A stretch of DNA of 23,777 nt from Acidithiobacillus sp. (GCA_027445725.1 DAIAVG010000004.1:1-23777); one strand, 5' to 3'. Positions 1 through 10,674 are shown, counted from the stretch's first letter. Numbers and translations: made by a program. Notes: a model not told the origin generated them from the letters alone.

Positions 1-2239
<2,239 letters not shown>

Positions 2240-2253
2240 ACAGACGCCTGCGA

Positions 2254-2496
2254 CTAAAGTTCACGACCTTCGGCAAACATATCCCATGCGCCGAAAATGA
2301 TGTGAACGATGACGTGGGCGGTAAACCAGAGCACCGTAAAACGCAGAGTCTCCAGGCCGATAGGGATCCAGAAGGGGCTGCCGCTACCTGATAATTCAGG
2401 GCTGACGAGAAAGTCGCCGCGCATCGCGAGAATGGCCAAAACCCAGGTAATTGCCCAGGGTTTTATTTGGTCATTTTTTTGGGCTTTGCGCGCCAT
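2254..2496 (-). CDS. Small two-segment membrane protein of unknown function
   Basis: I do not recognise this 80-aa product. It has a basic N-terminus (MARKAQKNDQIK) and two hydrophobic stretches, about residues 13-26 and 48-71, the second aromatic-rich and containing two histidines (WFTAHVIVHIIFGAW). This suggests a small inner-membrane protein with two helices. It lies 28 bp downstream of the preceding receptor gene in the same direction and ends 15 bp from the convergent purA, so it is probably the last gene of the chemotaxis operon. A purine-rich GGAAGAAGA lies upstream of the ATG. A chance ORF is possible, but the membrane-like composition and the spacing favour a real gene. Confidence 0.6.
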   Translation of the reverse strand: MARKAQKNDQIKPWAITWVLAILAMRGDFLVSPELSGSGSPFWIPIGLETLRFTVLWFTAHVIVHIIFGAWDMFAEGREL

Positions 2497-2524
2497 AAGG
2501 TGAGTCTTCTTCCGGCCACCGGGA

Positions 2525-3868
2525 TCAGCGGCTCATGATGCGGCCACGCAGTTTGTCGAGTTGCTGTTGTACCATCGTACTGAGGCTTTTGAGCTGTCCG
2601 GCGCCCTTGCGAACGGCATCTTCATCGCCCTTTTGCAGGGCGGCAATGATGGCGATGCCAAGTTTATGGATCTGGGGATGCACTTGCTGTACGGCCACAA
2701 ATTCCGGCAACTGCGCCAATTCACTTTGTGCCATGCTGTCCATCCATTTGCCGAGGCGACACTGGTGGTGATCGGAAAGCTCGGTCGGAGAGAGGGCGGT
2801 ATTGTTGGTACTGATCCTCTCTAAAATGTGGGAGACCCATTGGACGTGATCCGCCTTGGCGATGGTCAGGCGGGTAGCCAGTGCCGCTTCTCCCTGCACG
2901 GCTGCTTCGCTGGCCTCAGCGAGTTGCCCGCGAACGCTATCCAGACAACGCTGAATTTCACCGAATTGTGCAGCGAAACGATCCATAGACTGTTGTAAGG
3001 CGTTCATGTGACTGCCCATGGCGTCAGCGGCTGCGACTCCCTGAGTACTGCCGTTAAGGATGTCCCTCAGGTTGCCCCGTGATTTTTGGGCGGATTGATT
3101 GGCCATACCGAGCACTTCGGCAACGGTTTCCAGTGTGTCGCCACCGCGGCGGAGGTGGATGATGCTGGCTGCCACTCCCGATTCGACCTGACCAGCGCCC
3201 TCGTTGATGGTGACCGCCGAGCTGCGGATGTCCGCAGCTGCTGCCGCGGAGTTTTGGGCGAGCTTTTTGACTTCATCGGCGACGACTGCGAAGCCGCGAC
3301 CGTGCTCACCCGCGCGTGCCGCCTCAATGGCGGCATTCAAGGCCAACAGATTAGTCTGTTTGGCAATCTCCTGCACTTTGCTGGCGAGGCTGGTGATGTT
3401 GCGGGTCTGCTGTAAAAACGCCTGTACTGTTTTGCCCATGGCGGTAACCGTCTGCTCGACGAGATCCATTTCGCCAATCAATTCAGATAGCCGTTCATTG
3501 CCCATCTGTACCTCGCGCAGCGTGTTTTCGGAGAGGTCCTGGTTTTCGGCAATACTCTCGGCGGTGCTGCGGACTGCCACAACGACGGCGTGCGCCTGGG
3601 CTTGGAGAGACTGGCTCTCCACCTGAGCCACTTCAAGATTTTGATGGAAGTCGATGCCAAGCAGATGACTCTCGGCAGCGTGTTCCAGCGCCGTGACCTG
3701 GTGGTCGAGGACAAGACAACCCTGCCGCAGGCGGTCTTTCTGCCAATTGCAGATGGGAGCGACGGTAGTTTGCAGTTCTTCATCATCGGCGATCAGACGC
3801 GCGGCATCCGCATCACCATCCAGGCAGGCAGAAAGCAGAGAAATCAAAGAGTTGGTATCAGCAGGCAT
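2525..3868 (-). CDS. Soluble methyl-accepting chemotaxis protein with C-terminal CZB domain
   Basis: This is a 447-aa cytoplasmic chemoreceptor; no transmembrane helix or HAMP domain is visible. Residues about 1-90 form an uncharacterised N-terminal segment. Residues about 100-320 are the coiled-coil signalling domain, with the classic hairpin tip around residues 170-203 ([20 protein letters not shown]) that contacts CheA and CheW/CheV. Residues about 338-440 form a CZB (chemoreceptor zinc-binding) domain: H341 in HVQW, H367 and C370 in [10 protein letters not shown], and H397/H401 in VHPQIH are the expected zinc ligands. Soluble CZB receptors such as Helicobacter TlpD are linked in the literature to oxidant or zinc sensing. 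The gene starts 12 bp after cheV with a GAGGA ribosome site. Confidence 0.93.
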   Translation of the reverse strand: MPADTNSLISLLSACLDGDADAARLIADDEELQTTVAPICNWQKDRLRQGCLVLDHQVTALEHAAESHLLGIDFHQNLEVAQVESQSLQAQAHAVVVAVRSTAESIAENQDLSENTLREVQMGNERLSELIGEMDLVEQTVTAMGKTVQAFLQQTRNITSLASKVQEIAKQTNLLALNAAIEAARAGEHGRGFAVVADEVKKLAQNSAAAAADIRSSAVTINEGAGQVESGVAASIIHLRRGGDTLETVAEVLGMANQSAQKSRGNLRDILNGSTQGVAAADAMGSHMNALQQSMDRFAAQFGEIQRCLDSVRGQLAEASEAAVQGEAALATRLTIAKADHVQWVSHILERISTNNTALSPTELSDHHQCRLGKWMDSMAQSELAQLPEFVAVQQVHPQIHKLGIAIIAALQKGDEDAVRKGAGQLKSLSTMVQQQLDKLRGRIMSR

Positions 3869-3880
3869 GAGGTTGTCCTC

Positions 3881-4837
3881 TTAATTGGGCTGAATGGCCT
3901 TGGCGACGGCGCGGGCCAGATCGTCTGGCAGGAATTTGGCGACGTAGCCATCGGCCCCGACGCTGTGGGCGTGGGATTCGTTGGCCGTGCCGGACAACGA
4001 GGAGTGGATGACCACCGGGATTTCACGCAGGGCCTCATGCTCTTTGATTCGGCGGGTGAGGGTGAAACCATCCATCTCCGGCATTTCAAGGTCGGTGAGT
4101 ACCATGGCTACTTTATCGCGCAAAGGGATGCCTGCTGCCTTGGCATCATGCGCTAGTTGTTGCAGGCGGTCCCAGGCCTCGTTACCCGTCTTGGTACCGA
4201 TGAAAGGAAGACCAAGGCTGCGCAGCGTCTTTTCGATCTGGTTGCGAGCGACGCCGGAGTCATCCGCATAGAGAATGACGGCGCCTTGGGGAATGTTGAC
4301 TATATGCTGCTGGACCAGTTCGTCGCCAGTCTTGAAGCGGGAGGGGAGCACCTGGCGCAGGATGTGCTCGACATCGAGGACGAGCGCCAAGCGGGCGGTT
4401 TCTTCATCCTCGTCGAGACGCGCTAGACTCGTGATCAGACCGCCGACGGCAGCGCCTTCAGCGGAGAGTACCCGGCTCCATTCCAAACGGACGATTTCTT
4501 CGACTTCTTCTACGGCAAAGCCCTGAACGGATCGCTCATACTCCGTAACCAGCAGGATGTTGAGCCCATCGGCGCGGCAACCGACCACGGTGGGAAGATC
4601 AATCACGGGGATGATCTGGCCACGGATGTTGGCGACACCCATCACATGCTCGGGCGCACCGGGCATGGGGGTGATTTTTGGCATCACCAGCGCTTCGCGA
4701 ACCTTGAAGACGTTGATGCCGAAAAGCTCACGGCTGTTGAGCTGTTGATCTTTGCCGAGGCGAAAGACCAGGAGTTCAAATTTGTTGGTGCCGGCAAGCT
4801 GGGCTCTTTCATCCACTTCACGTAATACCTGGCTCAT
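3881..4837 (-). CDS. cheV: Chemotaxis coupling protein CheV (CheW domain plus receiver)
   Basis: CheV joins receptors to CheA through a CheW-like domain and carries a phosphorylatable receiver that can tune receptor output. Residues about 15-165 are the CheW domain, with the typical [15 protein letters not shown] segment (residues 67-81). Residues about 185-315 are the receiver: acidic pair D192/D193 ([10 protein letters not shown]), phospho-acceptor D249 ([13 protein letters not shown]), the switch region around HSS (278-280) and K301 (YVAKF). The start codon overlaps the stop of the upstream receptor gene (ATGA, 4834-4837), so translation is probably coupled. No separate cheW is present in the window, so this may be the main adaptor for the neighbouring CheA. 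Confidence 0.94.
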   Translation of the reverse strand: MSQVLREVDERAQLAGTNKFELLVFRLGKDQQLNSRELFGINVFKVREALVMPKITPMPGAPEHVMGVANIRGQIIPVIDLPTVVGCRADGLNILLVTEYERSVQGFAVEEVEEIVRLEWSRVLSAEGAAVGGLITSLARLDEDEETARLALVLDVEHILRQVLPSRFKTGDELVQQHIVNIPQGAVILYADDSGVARNQIEKTLRSLGLPFIGTKTGNEAWDRLQQLAHDAKAAGIPLRDKVAMVLTDLEMPEMDGFTLTRRIKEHEALREIPVVIHSSLSGTANESHAHSVGADGYVAKFLPDDLARAVAKAIQPN

Positions 4838-6099
4838 AGGTTTGGTCCTTGGTGACTTTTCTGGGTGGCGGCAGACAGTGCGTCTAAATTCTGGAAAATC
4901 ACATCACGCAGCGCCAAAATACGTTCCAGAAGCTTCTCGGTGGTTGCTTGATCTCCGCGGCTATAGGCGGAAATTAAATCCTTGGCGGTCTGGTGGAACT
5001 CGCGATGTGGTTCTGATAGTGCGACGAATTCCGGCAGTGCCCCGAAATTTTTCATACCAAAGCTATCGTACCAGTGTCCCAAGCTGCAGGTATGGTGATC
5101 TTTGAGGTCCTCGAGACGTACCTGATGACTACCCTCCGTAATTTCGTTCTGAAGTCGACGTACAAATATTTCATGATTCTGGCGCGCGCTCTCCATGGTC
5201 ATAGATGCGGCGATCATACTGAGACTACTGATCTCTCTGTTGAGACTGGCGGTTACTTCGATAGACTGCTGCGCCTGAGTCTGGTTTTTCTGGGAAGCGG
5301 TATCAATCGTTTTCGCGGTATTCGTGATGGCAGAGATGTTGGTTTGCACTTCGCCAGTGGCTTCCTGCACCCGTTTGGAGAGATTGCGTACCTCATCGGC
5401 GACCACCGCAAAGCCGCGTCCATGCTCACCGGCACGCGCCGCCTCGATAGCCGCGTTGAGCGCCAGCAGATTGGTCTGGTAGGCAATTTCGCGGATGGTC
5501 TGGGCAATCAGGCTGATGGCCGCCACCTGCTGAATGAGTGATTCGGAGGCGTGATGATTTTCCTCGATCGTCTTGACCAGGTGTTGCAACGTCCTGCCCA
5601 CCGTTTCCATTGCCTTTTGCGCTTCTGTGGATGTCCGGGTCAGCGTGTTGGCATGTACAGTTGCGTTTTTGGAGACGGATACAGAAATCTCATCCACACG
5701 GCGACTGTCGGTTAAATCCCGCCAGGAGGCGTGATAGGCGATCGGGCTGTCGGAGTCGTCTCGGATCACGGTAAAGTGAAGGGCAAAGGTTATTCCACCC
5801 AATTCCAGTTCAGCACTGTGCTCAGAAATGCTGCCTGCAGCCAGATTGCGGAATATCTGACGAATACGTTCCGGTTCTTTATGAAACTGATGGATAGAGT
5901 GACCAAGTGCCTGACGCACGTCGGCACCGCGCAAAAGTGGATTCAGTTGCCGGTGATGATGCTGCATGGCCCGCAATGCGGCGGGGTTCATATAAAATAT
6001 GGCGTTTTCCATGGCGGGATCTGCCTCACAGAGCATCTCCAGACTCAAGAGAGGGTCCAGCAGCCCGCGGGCATATTCTGCCAATGCTGTTCTGTTCAT
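4834..6099 (-). CDS. Soluble PAS-domain methyl-accepting chemotaxis protein with CZB domain
   Basis: This is a 421-aa chemoreceptor without transmembrane segments. Residues about 20-132 resemble a PAS sensor fold ([13 protein letters not shown], then [13 protein letters not shown], then the [10 protein letters not shown] exit strand). Residues about 140-300 form the MCP signalling coiled coil, with its tip at about 207-240 ([20 protein letters not shown]). Residues about 309-405 form a CZB zinc-binding domain with H309, H335, C338 ([10 protein letters not shown]) and H365/H369 (PHREFH). I chose the ATG at 6099 because GAGGGAG lies seven bases upstream; an upstream in-frame ATG at 6147 would overlap the ODP gene. 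The PAS cofactor, if any, cannot be judged from sequence alone. It lies directly after the ODP gene, so the two may cooperate in oxygen or redox sensing. Confidence 0.93.
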   Translation of the reverse strand: MNRTALAEYARGLLDPLLSLEMLCEADPAMENAIFYMNPAALRAMQHHHRQLNPLLRGADVRQALGHSIHQFHKEPERIRQIFRNLAAGSISEHSAELELGGITFALHFTVIRDDSDSPIAYHASWRDLTDSRRVDEISVSVSKNATVHANTLTRTSTEAQKAMETVGRTLQHLVKTIEENHHASESLIQQVAAISLIAQTIREIAYQTNLLALNAAIEAARAGEHGRGFAVVADEVRNLSKRVQEATGEVQTNISAITNTAKTIDTASQKNQTQAQQSIEVTASLNREISSLSMIAASMTMESARQNHEIFVRRLQNEITEGSHQVRLEDLKDHHTCSLGHWYDSFGMKNFGALPEFVALSEPHREFHQTAKDLISAYSRGDQATTEKLLERILALRDVIFQNLDALSAATQKSHQGPNL

Positions 6100-6121
6100 T
6101 GATGACTCCCTCATATTATGA

Positions 6122-6874
6122 TTATTCGTTAATGGCGGTGCCGACATTCAGGCCATCAAACCAGTCGAGAAAACGCTGCACGTTATCCCCGCTATAAATG
6201 GCGCCATGTTGTGGACAAAGGTAATCAATTTCCAGCTTGCGCACACGGTTGATCCAGTCTTTTTTGGCCGCATTGGATGGCATCCAGCGCTCATGAAAGT
6301 ATTTGGCTTGGGTAATGTGCTCTTCGAAGGCGCGGCCGCTTTTATCGCGACGATCCACCCAGGCACCATGTCCTGGCGGTAAGAGCGCAGCGCCGACATC
6401 GCCGGAAAACAGCACCTTGGCCTCCGGATCATAAACATGGAAGTTTCCTGAAGAATGCAGATAATGAGCAGGAATGAACTCCAGGCGATGGCCGCCGATC
6501 AGCATATCTCCGCCTTCGTCCGGAATGTCCTGCAGGGGCGCCTCCAAAGCGCCATAATGGCGGATGAAGCCGTCCCAGAGCTTGGGGATATGCCACTGAA
6601 TCTGCTCATTGCAGGCATGCCAAAGCGGCAGGCTGGAAGCAGTATCCGGATCCTGATGGGAAACAAAAGCCGCCTTCAGACTGCTTGGCGGGACCACCTC
6701 GACGAGGGCAGCGAAAACCTGCGGAAAAATTTCAAATCCACCAGGATCGAGGATAAGGCTTTGCCCATTCGATTCCATCACGTAGACATTGGAGTCGATG
6801 ACGCGATGCTCATCCTGATCGTAGAGAATCCACCAGCGATGGTTGCCTGCTTCAAATATGGGTGCTGCTTTCAT
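6122..6874 (-). CDS. ODP-family metallo-beta-lactamase-fold diiron protein, probable oxygen sensor
   Basis: The 250-aa product has the metallo-beta-lactamase fold of flavodiiron proteins but lacks the flavodoxin domain, as in the ODP (oxygen-binding diiron protein) family described in Treponema denticola chemotaxis. Candidate metal ligands are H73, D75 and D77 in SHQDPD, H140 in HYLHSSGN, D159 in FSGDVG and H223 in CPQHG. The usual H-x-E/H-x-D motif is H-x-D-x-D here. In the known system ODP binds oxygen and works with CheA; that role is inferred here from the gene's position between the receptor-tip-like gene and a PAS-CZB receptor. The ATG at 6874 has GGAGAG upstream and overlaps the end of the preceding gene by 23 bp. 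A hydrolase role is less likely in this context. Confidence 0.85.
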   Translation of the reverse strand: MKAAPIFEAGNHRWWILYDQDEHRVIDSNVYVMESNGQSLILDPGGFEIFPQVFAALVEVVPPSSLKAAFVSHQDPDTASSLPLWHACNEQIQWHIPKLWDGFIRHYGALEAPLQDIPDEGGDMLIGGHRLEFIPAHYLHSSGNFHVYDPEAKVLFSGDVGAALLPPGHGAWVDRRDKSGRAFEEHITQAKYFHERWMPSNAAKKDWINRVRKLEIDYLCPQHGAIYSGDNVQRFLDWFDGLNVGTAINE

Positions 6875-7472
6875 GCTCTAAGCTCTCCAGTTGGTGGCGA
6901 TAAGTGCGGATGGCGTTGGACACGGTGCGCACTGCCTCACCCATATCGCGTGAGACGCGCATAAGGGGGGCACCCGTGCCTTCTGCTAAAGCCGCTTCGA
7001 TACGGCCATTGGTCACCACATACTCTTGTTCCTCAATGCCTTCTTGCAGGGCATCCACCGTGGCGAGGAGACGAAGCAATATTTCCCGCGCTTCTGTTTC
7101 TTCCTGGGTGATGAATTTTTGCGACTGCGCCTGGGTGTTCTTGAGAAGGGCGCAATCCTGACCACGCCGCGCCATGGCCTGGACCATGGCGCTAAACGAT
7201 GCCGCGAAGCGCTGATGCTGGAGAATACGCATGTGCGCCTGAATCAGGGGCGCAATGGTCTCCTGCAGGTGCGATGCGGATTCTTTGAGGCTGGCGGCGC
7301 GTTCGCGGAAAGCCTGGGCGACTACGCCATATCCGGCCAATGCATTGCCATGACGTTTGACGAGCACCATCGCATTCAAGGCCCGGCGATCAATCTCGCG
7401 CAGGGATTTTTCGATGCTCTGGCGGGCAGCAAAGGAGGCGTCGACGACCTGCATGATGCGCTGGATATCCAT
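6852..7472 (-). CDS. Receptor-tip-like coiled-coil protein of the chemotaxis operon
   Basis: This 206-aa protein is all-helical and soluble, and I do not recognise a named family. Residues 32-59 align without gaps to the MCP hairpin tip: L-N-A, R, G, G, V-V-A and A occupy the positions they hold in the [21 protein letters not shown] region of the neighbouring receptors, but the conserved Glu is missing. A second stretch from residue 155 (NGRIEAALAEGTG) again resembles [13 protein letters not shown] and does keep the I-E-A-A core. The gene overlaps the cheA stop by one base (TGATG) and its own end overlaps the ODP start by 23 bp, so it is embedded in the operon. Inference: it may bind CheA/CheV like a receptor, linking the ODP sensor to the kinase. 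Confidence 0.8.
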   Translation of the reverse strand: MDIQRIMQVVDASFAARQSIEKSLREIDRRALNAMVLVKRHGNALAGYGVVAQAFRERAASLKESASHLQETIAPLIQAHMRILQHQRFAASFSAMVQAMARRGQDCALLKNTQAQSQKFITQEETEAREILLRLLATVDALQEGIEEQEYVVTNGRIEAALAEGTGAPLMRVSRDMGEAVRTVSNAIRTYRHQLESLEHESSTHI

Positions 7473-9562
7473 CAGGCGGCACCTCGCCGGTCGGTGGGGG
7501 GCATCTTGCCGGTGCTGGGGTACTCCAAGGCGTGACCGATCAGTGCGCCCGGATCAAGGATGAGGACGACATTGCCCTTGCCGGAAATGGTTGCCCCCTG
7601 ATACCAGGTTTGCTCGGCGAGAAAATCAATGGGTTTGACCACCGAGTCCTCATTGCCGAGCACCTCCGAAACCATGAAAAGGCCACGTTCGGTGAGAACC
7701 CCTTCGATGGGTTCGGAACCCAGGCGCAAAGGGCGATCATTGAGCAGGGCGCCGAGGTCTACCATGGGGGTGACCTGAGTGCCATCCACGCGGTAAACGC
7801 TGCGACCACCCATACGATGAATACGGCTTTCCTGAATGTCCAGCAGGCTTTCGATACTGGAGATGGGCAGGGCGTAGATTTCCCGACGCAGGCGCAGGTA
7901 AAGTACGGGCAATACCGCCATGGTCAGCGGAAATTCCATGGCAATCGTGGTACCGAGACCGAGGCGCGTCTGAATATCCAGATGCCCGCGCAGTTTGCGC
8001 ACGGTTTCTTTGACCACATCCATACCGACCCCACGACCGGAGAGGTCGGTAGCCTGATCCTTGGTGGAGAAGCCGGGCCGGAAGACCAGTTCTAGCGCTT
8101 CCTGTTCCGAGAGCCGGGCCGCCTGATCCGTCGTAATCACCCCTTTGTCGATGGCCTTCTGGGTGACAAACTGGCGGTCTATGCCACGGCCGTCGTCAGA
8201 GACTTCGATGCGTACTTTGTCGCCGAGGTGTATGGCGGCTACCCGGATCGTCGCGCTACGCGGTTTACCCGCCGCCTGGCGTACCTCGGGGGGCTCAATG
8301 CCGTGGTCGAGGCTGTTGCGGATCAAATGTGTCATAGGGCCAGAGAGGGCATCGACGACGGTTTTGTCGATTTCGACTTCCTCGCCGACGATGTCGAGTT
8401 TGACTTCCTTGCCGAGCTGCCGGGAGGCGTCGCGTACCACGCGGGGCAGTTGCTGGAAGAGGCGTTTGCAGGGCTGCATTCGCAGGCGCATGACCGTGCT
8501 CTGGATGTCGTTGACGGTGAGGTCCACCTCACGGGCAATGCGCGCCATATCCTCGTTTTCTTCGCCCAGACTACTGACCGCCGAAGCCAAACGGTTGCGG
8601 AGGAGGACCAGCTCGCCGACCTGATTCATGACGGCGTCGAGACGCAACGCGTCAACGCGGAGGGTGGTGTCGGCGGCTTCCGGCATGTTCTGCGCGCGCG
8701 CACTGGGGTTCGCTATGGGTGCTGGCGTTGCGGACAGCGGTTGCGCGTTGAGGTTCTGGGCTGGAAGACTGATGCGGGGTGCGGGCGCGTCAAACGCAGC
8801 GCTGGCGGGTTGCGTCTGTGCGGTGCGCTCCAGAACGTCATAACCCGGCGCCTGGCCGCCATGGAGTTGATCCAGCACCCGCTCAAATTCTTCCGGGCTG
8901 ATCTCGTCGCCAGCGAGGCAGAATTGCTCTGGTGGGTCGACCAGACCAGGGGCCTGATTGCCGTAGAGGGCGTCGAGGGTGGCTTCAAATTCGGCCTCAC
9001 TGATTTCGTCGCTGCTGTCGGGCGCGGAGTGGCTGCTTATATCGGCACGCTCAATGTAAATACCGTTGTGACCGTCGATGGTGATCCGTTGACTGGCCAA
9101 CAGCGTGGCATCTGTCGACGGACAGGTGGTTGCGTCCGTGCCGGACTCGTCCGTTTCTGCGGTGAGGACCTGCAGATAAGGGGTTTGACCAGCGGCGAGT
9201 TGCTGAATGATCTGGCCAAGATCCACCGGCCCGGCTGCCGGACTTTCGCCGTGGGCCAACTGCTGCAGCATGTCATCGATGACGTCCAGGCCCTTGAGGA
9301 TGGCGTCGATCATGCTGGCGGAGATGGTCAGCGTATGGGAACGCAGCTTGTCCAGAAGGTCTTCCAGATGATGTGTCCAGCTGACGAGGTGGTCTGCTTC
9401 CAGGAATCCCGCCCCACCTTTCAGGGTGTGAAAGGCCCGAAATACTGATGCCAAAATTTCGTCATTGCCGGGTTCAGATTCCAGGCGAAGGGTGTCTTCC
9501 TGGGCTTTTTCGAGGAGCTCGCGGGCTTCGGGAAGGTAGTCCTGCAAAATCTCCATGTCCAT
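7472..9562 (-). CDS. cheA: Chemotaxis histidine kinase CheA
   Basis: CheA autophosphorylates in response to receptors and passes phosphate to CheY. Using the ATG at 9562 the protein has 696 aa. P1 (HPt) has the phospho-His H45 in FHTLKGGAGF. Residues about 130-295 are a long linker without a recognisable P2 domain but with two copies of a 22-residue acidic helix motif. P3 dimerisation spans about 300-365. P4 ATPase follows, with N box HLIRNSLDHGIEPPEVR, G1 VSDDGRGID and G2 DLSGRGVGMD. P5 (CheW-like) covers about 545-680. The start is uncertain: a TTG at 9568 overlaps the cheZ stop, and an ATG lies at 9556. I favour 9562 because GGGGA sits seven bases upstream. Confidence 0.97.
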   Translation of the reverse strand: MDMEILQDYLPEARELLEKAQEDTLRLESEPGNDEILASVFRAFHTLKGGAGFLEADHLVSWTHHLEDLLDKLRSHTLTISASMIDAILKGLDVIDDMLQQLAHGESPAAGPVDLGQIIQQLAAGQTPYLQVLTAETDESGTDATTCPSTDATLLASQRITIDGHNGIYIERADISSHSAPDSSDEISEAEFEATLDALYGNQAPGLVDPPEQFCLAGDEISPEEFERVLDQLHGGQAPGYDVLERTAQTQPASAAFDAPAPRISLPAQNLNAQPLSATPAPIANPSARAQNMPEAADTTLRVDALRLDAVMNQVGELVLLRNRLASAVSSLGEENEDMARIAREVDLTVNDIQSTVMRLRMQPCKRLFQQLPRVVRDASRQLGKEVKLDIVGEEVEIDKTVVDALSGPMTHLIRNSLDHGIEPPEVRQAAGKPRSATIRVAAIHLGDKVRIEVSDDGRGIDRQFVTQKAIDKGVITTDQAARLSEQEALELVFRPGFSTKDQATDLSGRGVGMDVVKETVRKLRGHLDIQTRLGLGTTIAMEFPLTMAVLPVLYLRLRREIYALPISSIESLLDIQESRIHRMGGRSVYRVDGTQVTPMVDLGALLNDRPLRLGSEPIEGVLTERGLFMVSEVLGNEDSVVKPIDFLAEQTWYQGATISGKGNVVLILDPGALIGHALEYPSTGKMPPTDRRGAA
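8843..9010 (-). repeat. Twin 22-residue motif in the CheA linker
   Basis: Within cheA, bases 8945-9010 and 8843-8908 encode two copies of a pattern D-E-I-S-x-x-E-F-E-x-x-L-D-x-L-x-G-x-Q-A-P-G, separated by 12 residues. The motif resembles the C-terminal helix of the neighbouring CheZ ([14 protein letters not shown]) and the FliM N-terminal CheY-binding helix known from the literature. It may replace the missing P2 domain as a CheY docking site; this is inference. Confidence 0.75.
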
Positions 9563-9564
9563 GA

Positions 9565-10053
9565 TCAAATCCCCAATTCGGCGAGCAGGGCGTCTACTTC
9601 GTCTTGATTGACGCGGGGATCGGAATCCGCAACGTCATCCGCTTGGGGCGCGTAGTCCGGGTTGGCCTGCATCCCGATTTCGGCGAGTGTCAGACGGATA
9701 CGTTCTTCGACCGCTTGCAGGAGGGTGATGGCTTTTTTCAGCCGCTGACCGGCAAGATCCTGCCCTTGCTGGCTGGTCAGAATGGTGAGCAGGGCGCTGT
9801 CGATGTGGTGGAGCGATTCGTCGATAAAGCGGTTATGGGCGCTGCGAATGTCATTTACGGCATCCTGGGCACGCTCAACGGCCGACAGGGTGACCATGGT
9901 CTGCTCTTCAGTGAGGCGCAAAGCCTCCTCCAGCGGATTTTGCGCGCCCGAGAGGTTCTCTTCTGCCGTATTGGCAATACGTTTCAGGCCTTCACGGAGA
10001 AGCAGTTCGGCCTCACTCAGCAGGCGCCCCGGATTCAGCACATGGTTATTCAT
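9565..10053 (-). CDS. cheZ: Protein phosphatase CheZ (short form)
   Basis: CheZ removes phosphate from CheY-P and so ends the motor signal. The 162-aa product is shorter than the roughly 200-215 aa of enterobacterial CheZ, mainly because the N-terminal part is shorter. The catalytic segment is clear: [13 protein letters not shown] (residues 95-107) keeps D99 and Q103, which correspond to D143 and Q147 of E. coli CheZ. The extreme C-terminus, [14 protein letters not shown], matches the CheY-binding tail helix. The start overlaps the cheY stop as ATGA (10050-10053), which implies translational coupling, and the order cheY-cheZ-cheA is typical of polar-flagellate proteobacteria. Confidence 0.93.
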   Translation of the reverse strand: MNNHVLNPGRLLSEAELLLREGLKRIANTAEENLSGAQNPLEEALRLTEEQTMVTLSAVERAQDAVNDIRSAHNRFIDESLHHIDSALLTILTSQQGQDLAGQRLKKAITLLQAVEERIRLTLAEIGMQANPDYAPQADDVADSDPRVNQDEVDALLAELGI

Positions 10054-10469
10054 GACTGAGCTCCCTGAGCGGCTTGCAGGCGTTTGAAAACGGCATCGAG
10101 CTTTTCCTTGAGTGTGTCAGCGGTGAAAGGCTTGACGATATAGCCGTTCACCCCGGCCTGAGCCGCTTCAAGGATGTTCTCGCGTTTGGCCTCTGCCGTG
10201 ACCATGAGGACCGGTATGTGCTTGAGTTGGGCGTCTGCACGAATGGCACGGAGCAGGTCGATACCCTGCATGTTGGGCATGTTCCAGTCAGAGACGACAA
10301 AATCGAAGGGTCGGTTGCGCAGTCTTTGCAGCGCCTGTACCCCGTCTTCGGCTTCATCAAAATTGCTGAAACCCAGCTCCCGCAACAGGTTGCGCACAAT
10401 CCGGCGCATGGTGGAAAAGTCGTCCACTACGAGGATGTGAATGCTTTTATCGACCTGATCTATTCCCAT
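10050..10469 (-). CDS. cheY: Chemotaxis response regulator CheY
   Basis: CheY is the single-domain receiver that, once phosphorylated by CheA, binds the flagellar switch. The 139-aa protein has all catalytic positions: D16/D17 ([10 protein letters not shown]), phospho-acceptor D61 ([12 protein letters not shown]), T91 ([11 protein letters not shown]) and K113 (YIVKPF), a constant offset of four from E. coli numbering. The frame is open upstream to 10535, but I chose the ATG at 10469 because AGGAGG precedes it and the CheY fold begins a few residues later. It is the first gene of the chemotaxis operon. A sigma28-like promoter lies about 150 bases upstream. Confidence 0.97.
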   Translation of the reverse strand: MGIDQVDKSIHILVVDDFSTMRRIVRNLLRELGFSNFDEAEDGVQALQRLRNRPFDFVVSDWNMPNMQGIDLLRAIRADAQLKHIPVLMVTAEAKRENILEAAQAGVNGYIVKPFTADTLKEKLDAVFKRLQAAQGAQS

Positions 10470-10526
10470 ATACCCCTTTTCTCCTCCTTGAGTGGCAGCC
10501 TCTCTGATCGGTTGCCGAGAGCTCGC

Positions 10527-10543
10527 CGTCCGCACAACGGACG
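10527..10543 (-). other. Hairpin in the cheY leader
   Basis: CGTCCG and CGGACG form a perfect six-base-pair stem around a five-base loop. It lies in the predicted 5' leader of cheY, about 60 bases before the start codon. No T-run follows on either strand, so it is not an intrinsic terminator. Its role is unknown. Confidence 0.5.
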
Positions 10544-10580
10544 TCTCCCTAATCTGTGATGGTTTTAAGCAAACTCTATA

Positions 10581-10604
10581 CCAGCAGCAAGAATGCCCTG
10601 CTGG
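10581..10604. repeat. Inverted repeat in the SPOR gene - cheY interval
   Basis: CCAGCAG and CTGCTGG are perfectly complementary across a ten-base spacer. The repeat lies just downstream of the predicted cheY transcription start. There is no T-tract on either side, so I do not call it a terminator; a leader structure or protein site is possible. Confidence 0.45.
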
Positions 10605-10624
10605 TCAGTTGCGGTCTTGTTGAG

Positions 10625-10654
10625 TTATACGGCACGAAAGCTTGGAAACTGAAG
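10625..10654 (-). promoter_or_regulatory. Sigma28 (FliA)-like promoter for the cheY operon
   Basis: On the minus strand CCTTCAGTT is followed after 13 bases by GCCGTATAA. This resembles the flagellar sigma28 consensus (TAAAGTTT, about 11 bases, GCCGATAA). The same arrangement with the same spacing occurs upstream of flgM (14769-14798). Transcription would start near 10617, giving a leader of about 150 bases before cheY. Confidence 0.6.
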
Positions 10655-10674
10655 GGGCTCCGCCGCCCGGATCA

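Noticed and set aside
6100..6147. N-terminal extension of the PAS receptor (start at 6147)
   Set aside because: It overlaps the ODP gene, while the internal ATG at 6099 has GAGGGAG at ideal distance.
8228..9448. 406-aa open frame on the + strand
   Set aside because: It lies wholly antisense to cheA, whose domains are all intact, and its translation shows no recognisable domain.
10655..10674. Possible terminator after the SPOR gene (GGGC/GCCC)
   Set aside because: The stem is only about four base pairs and no T-run follows.
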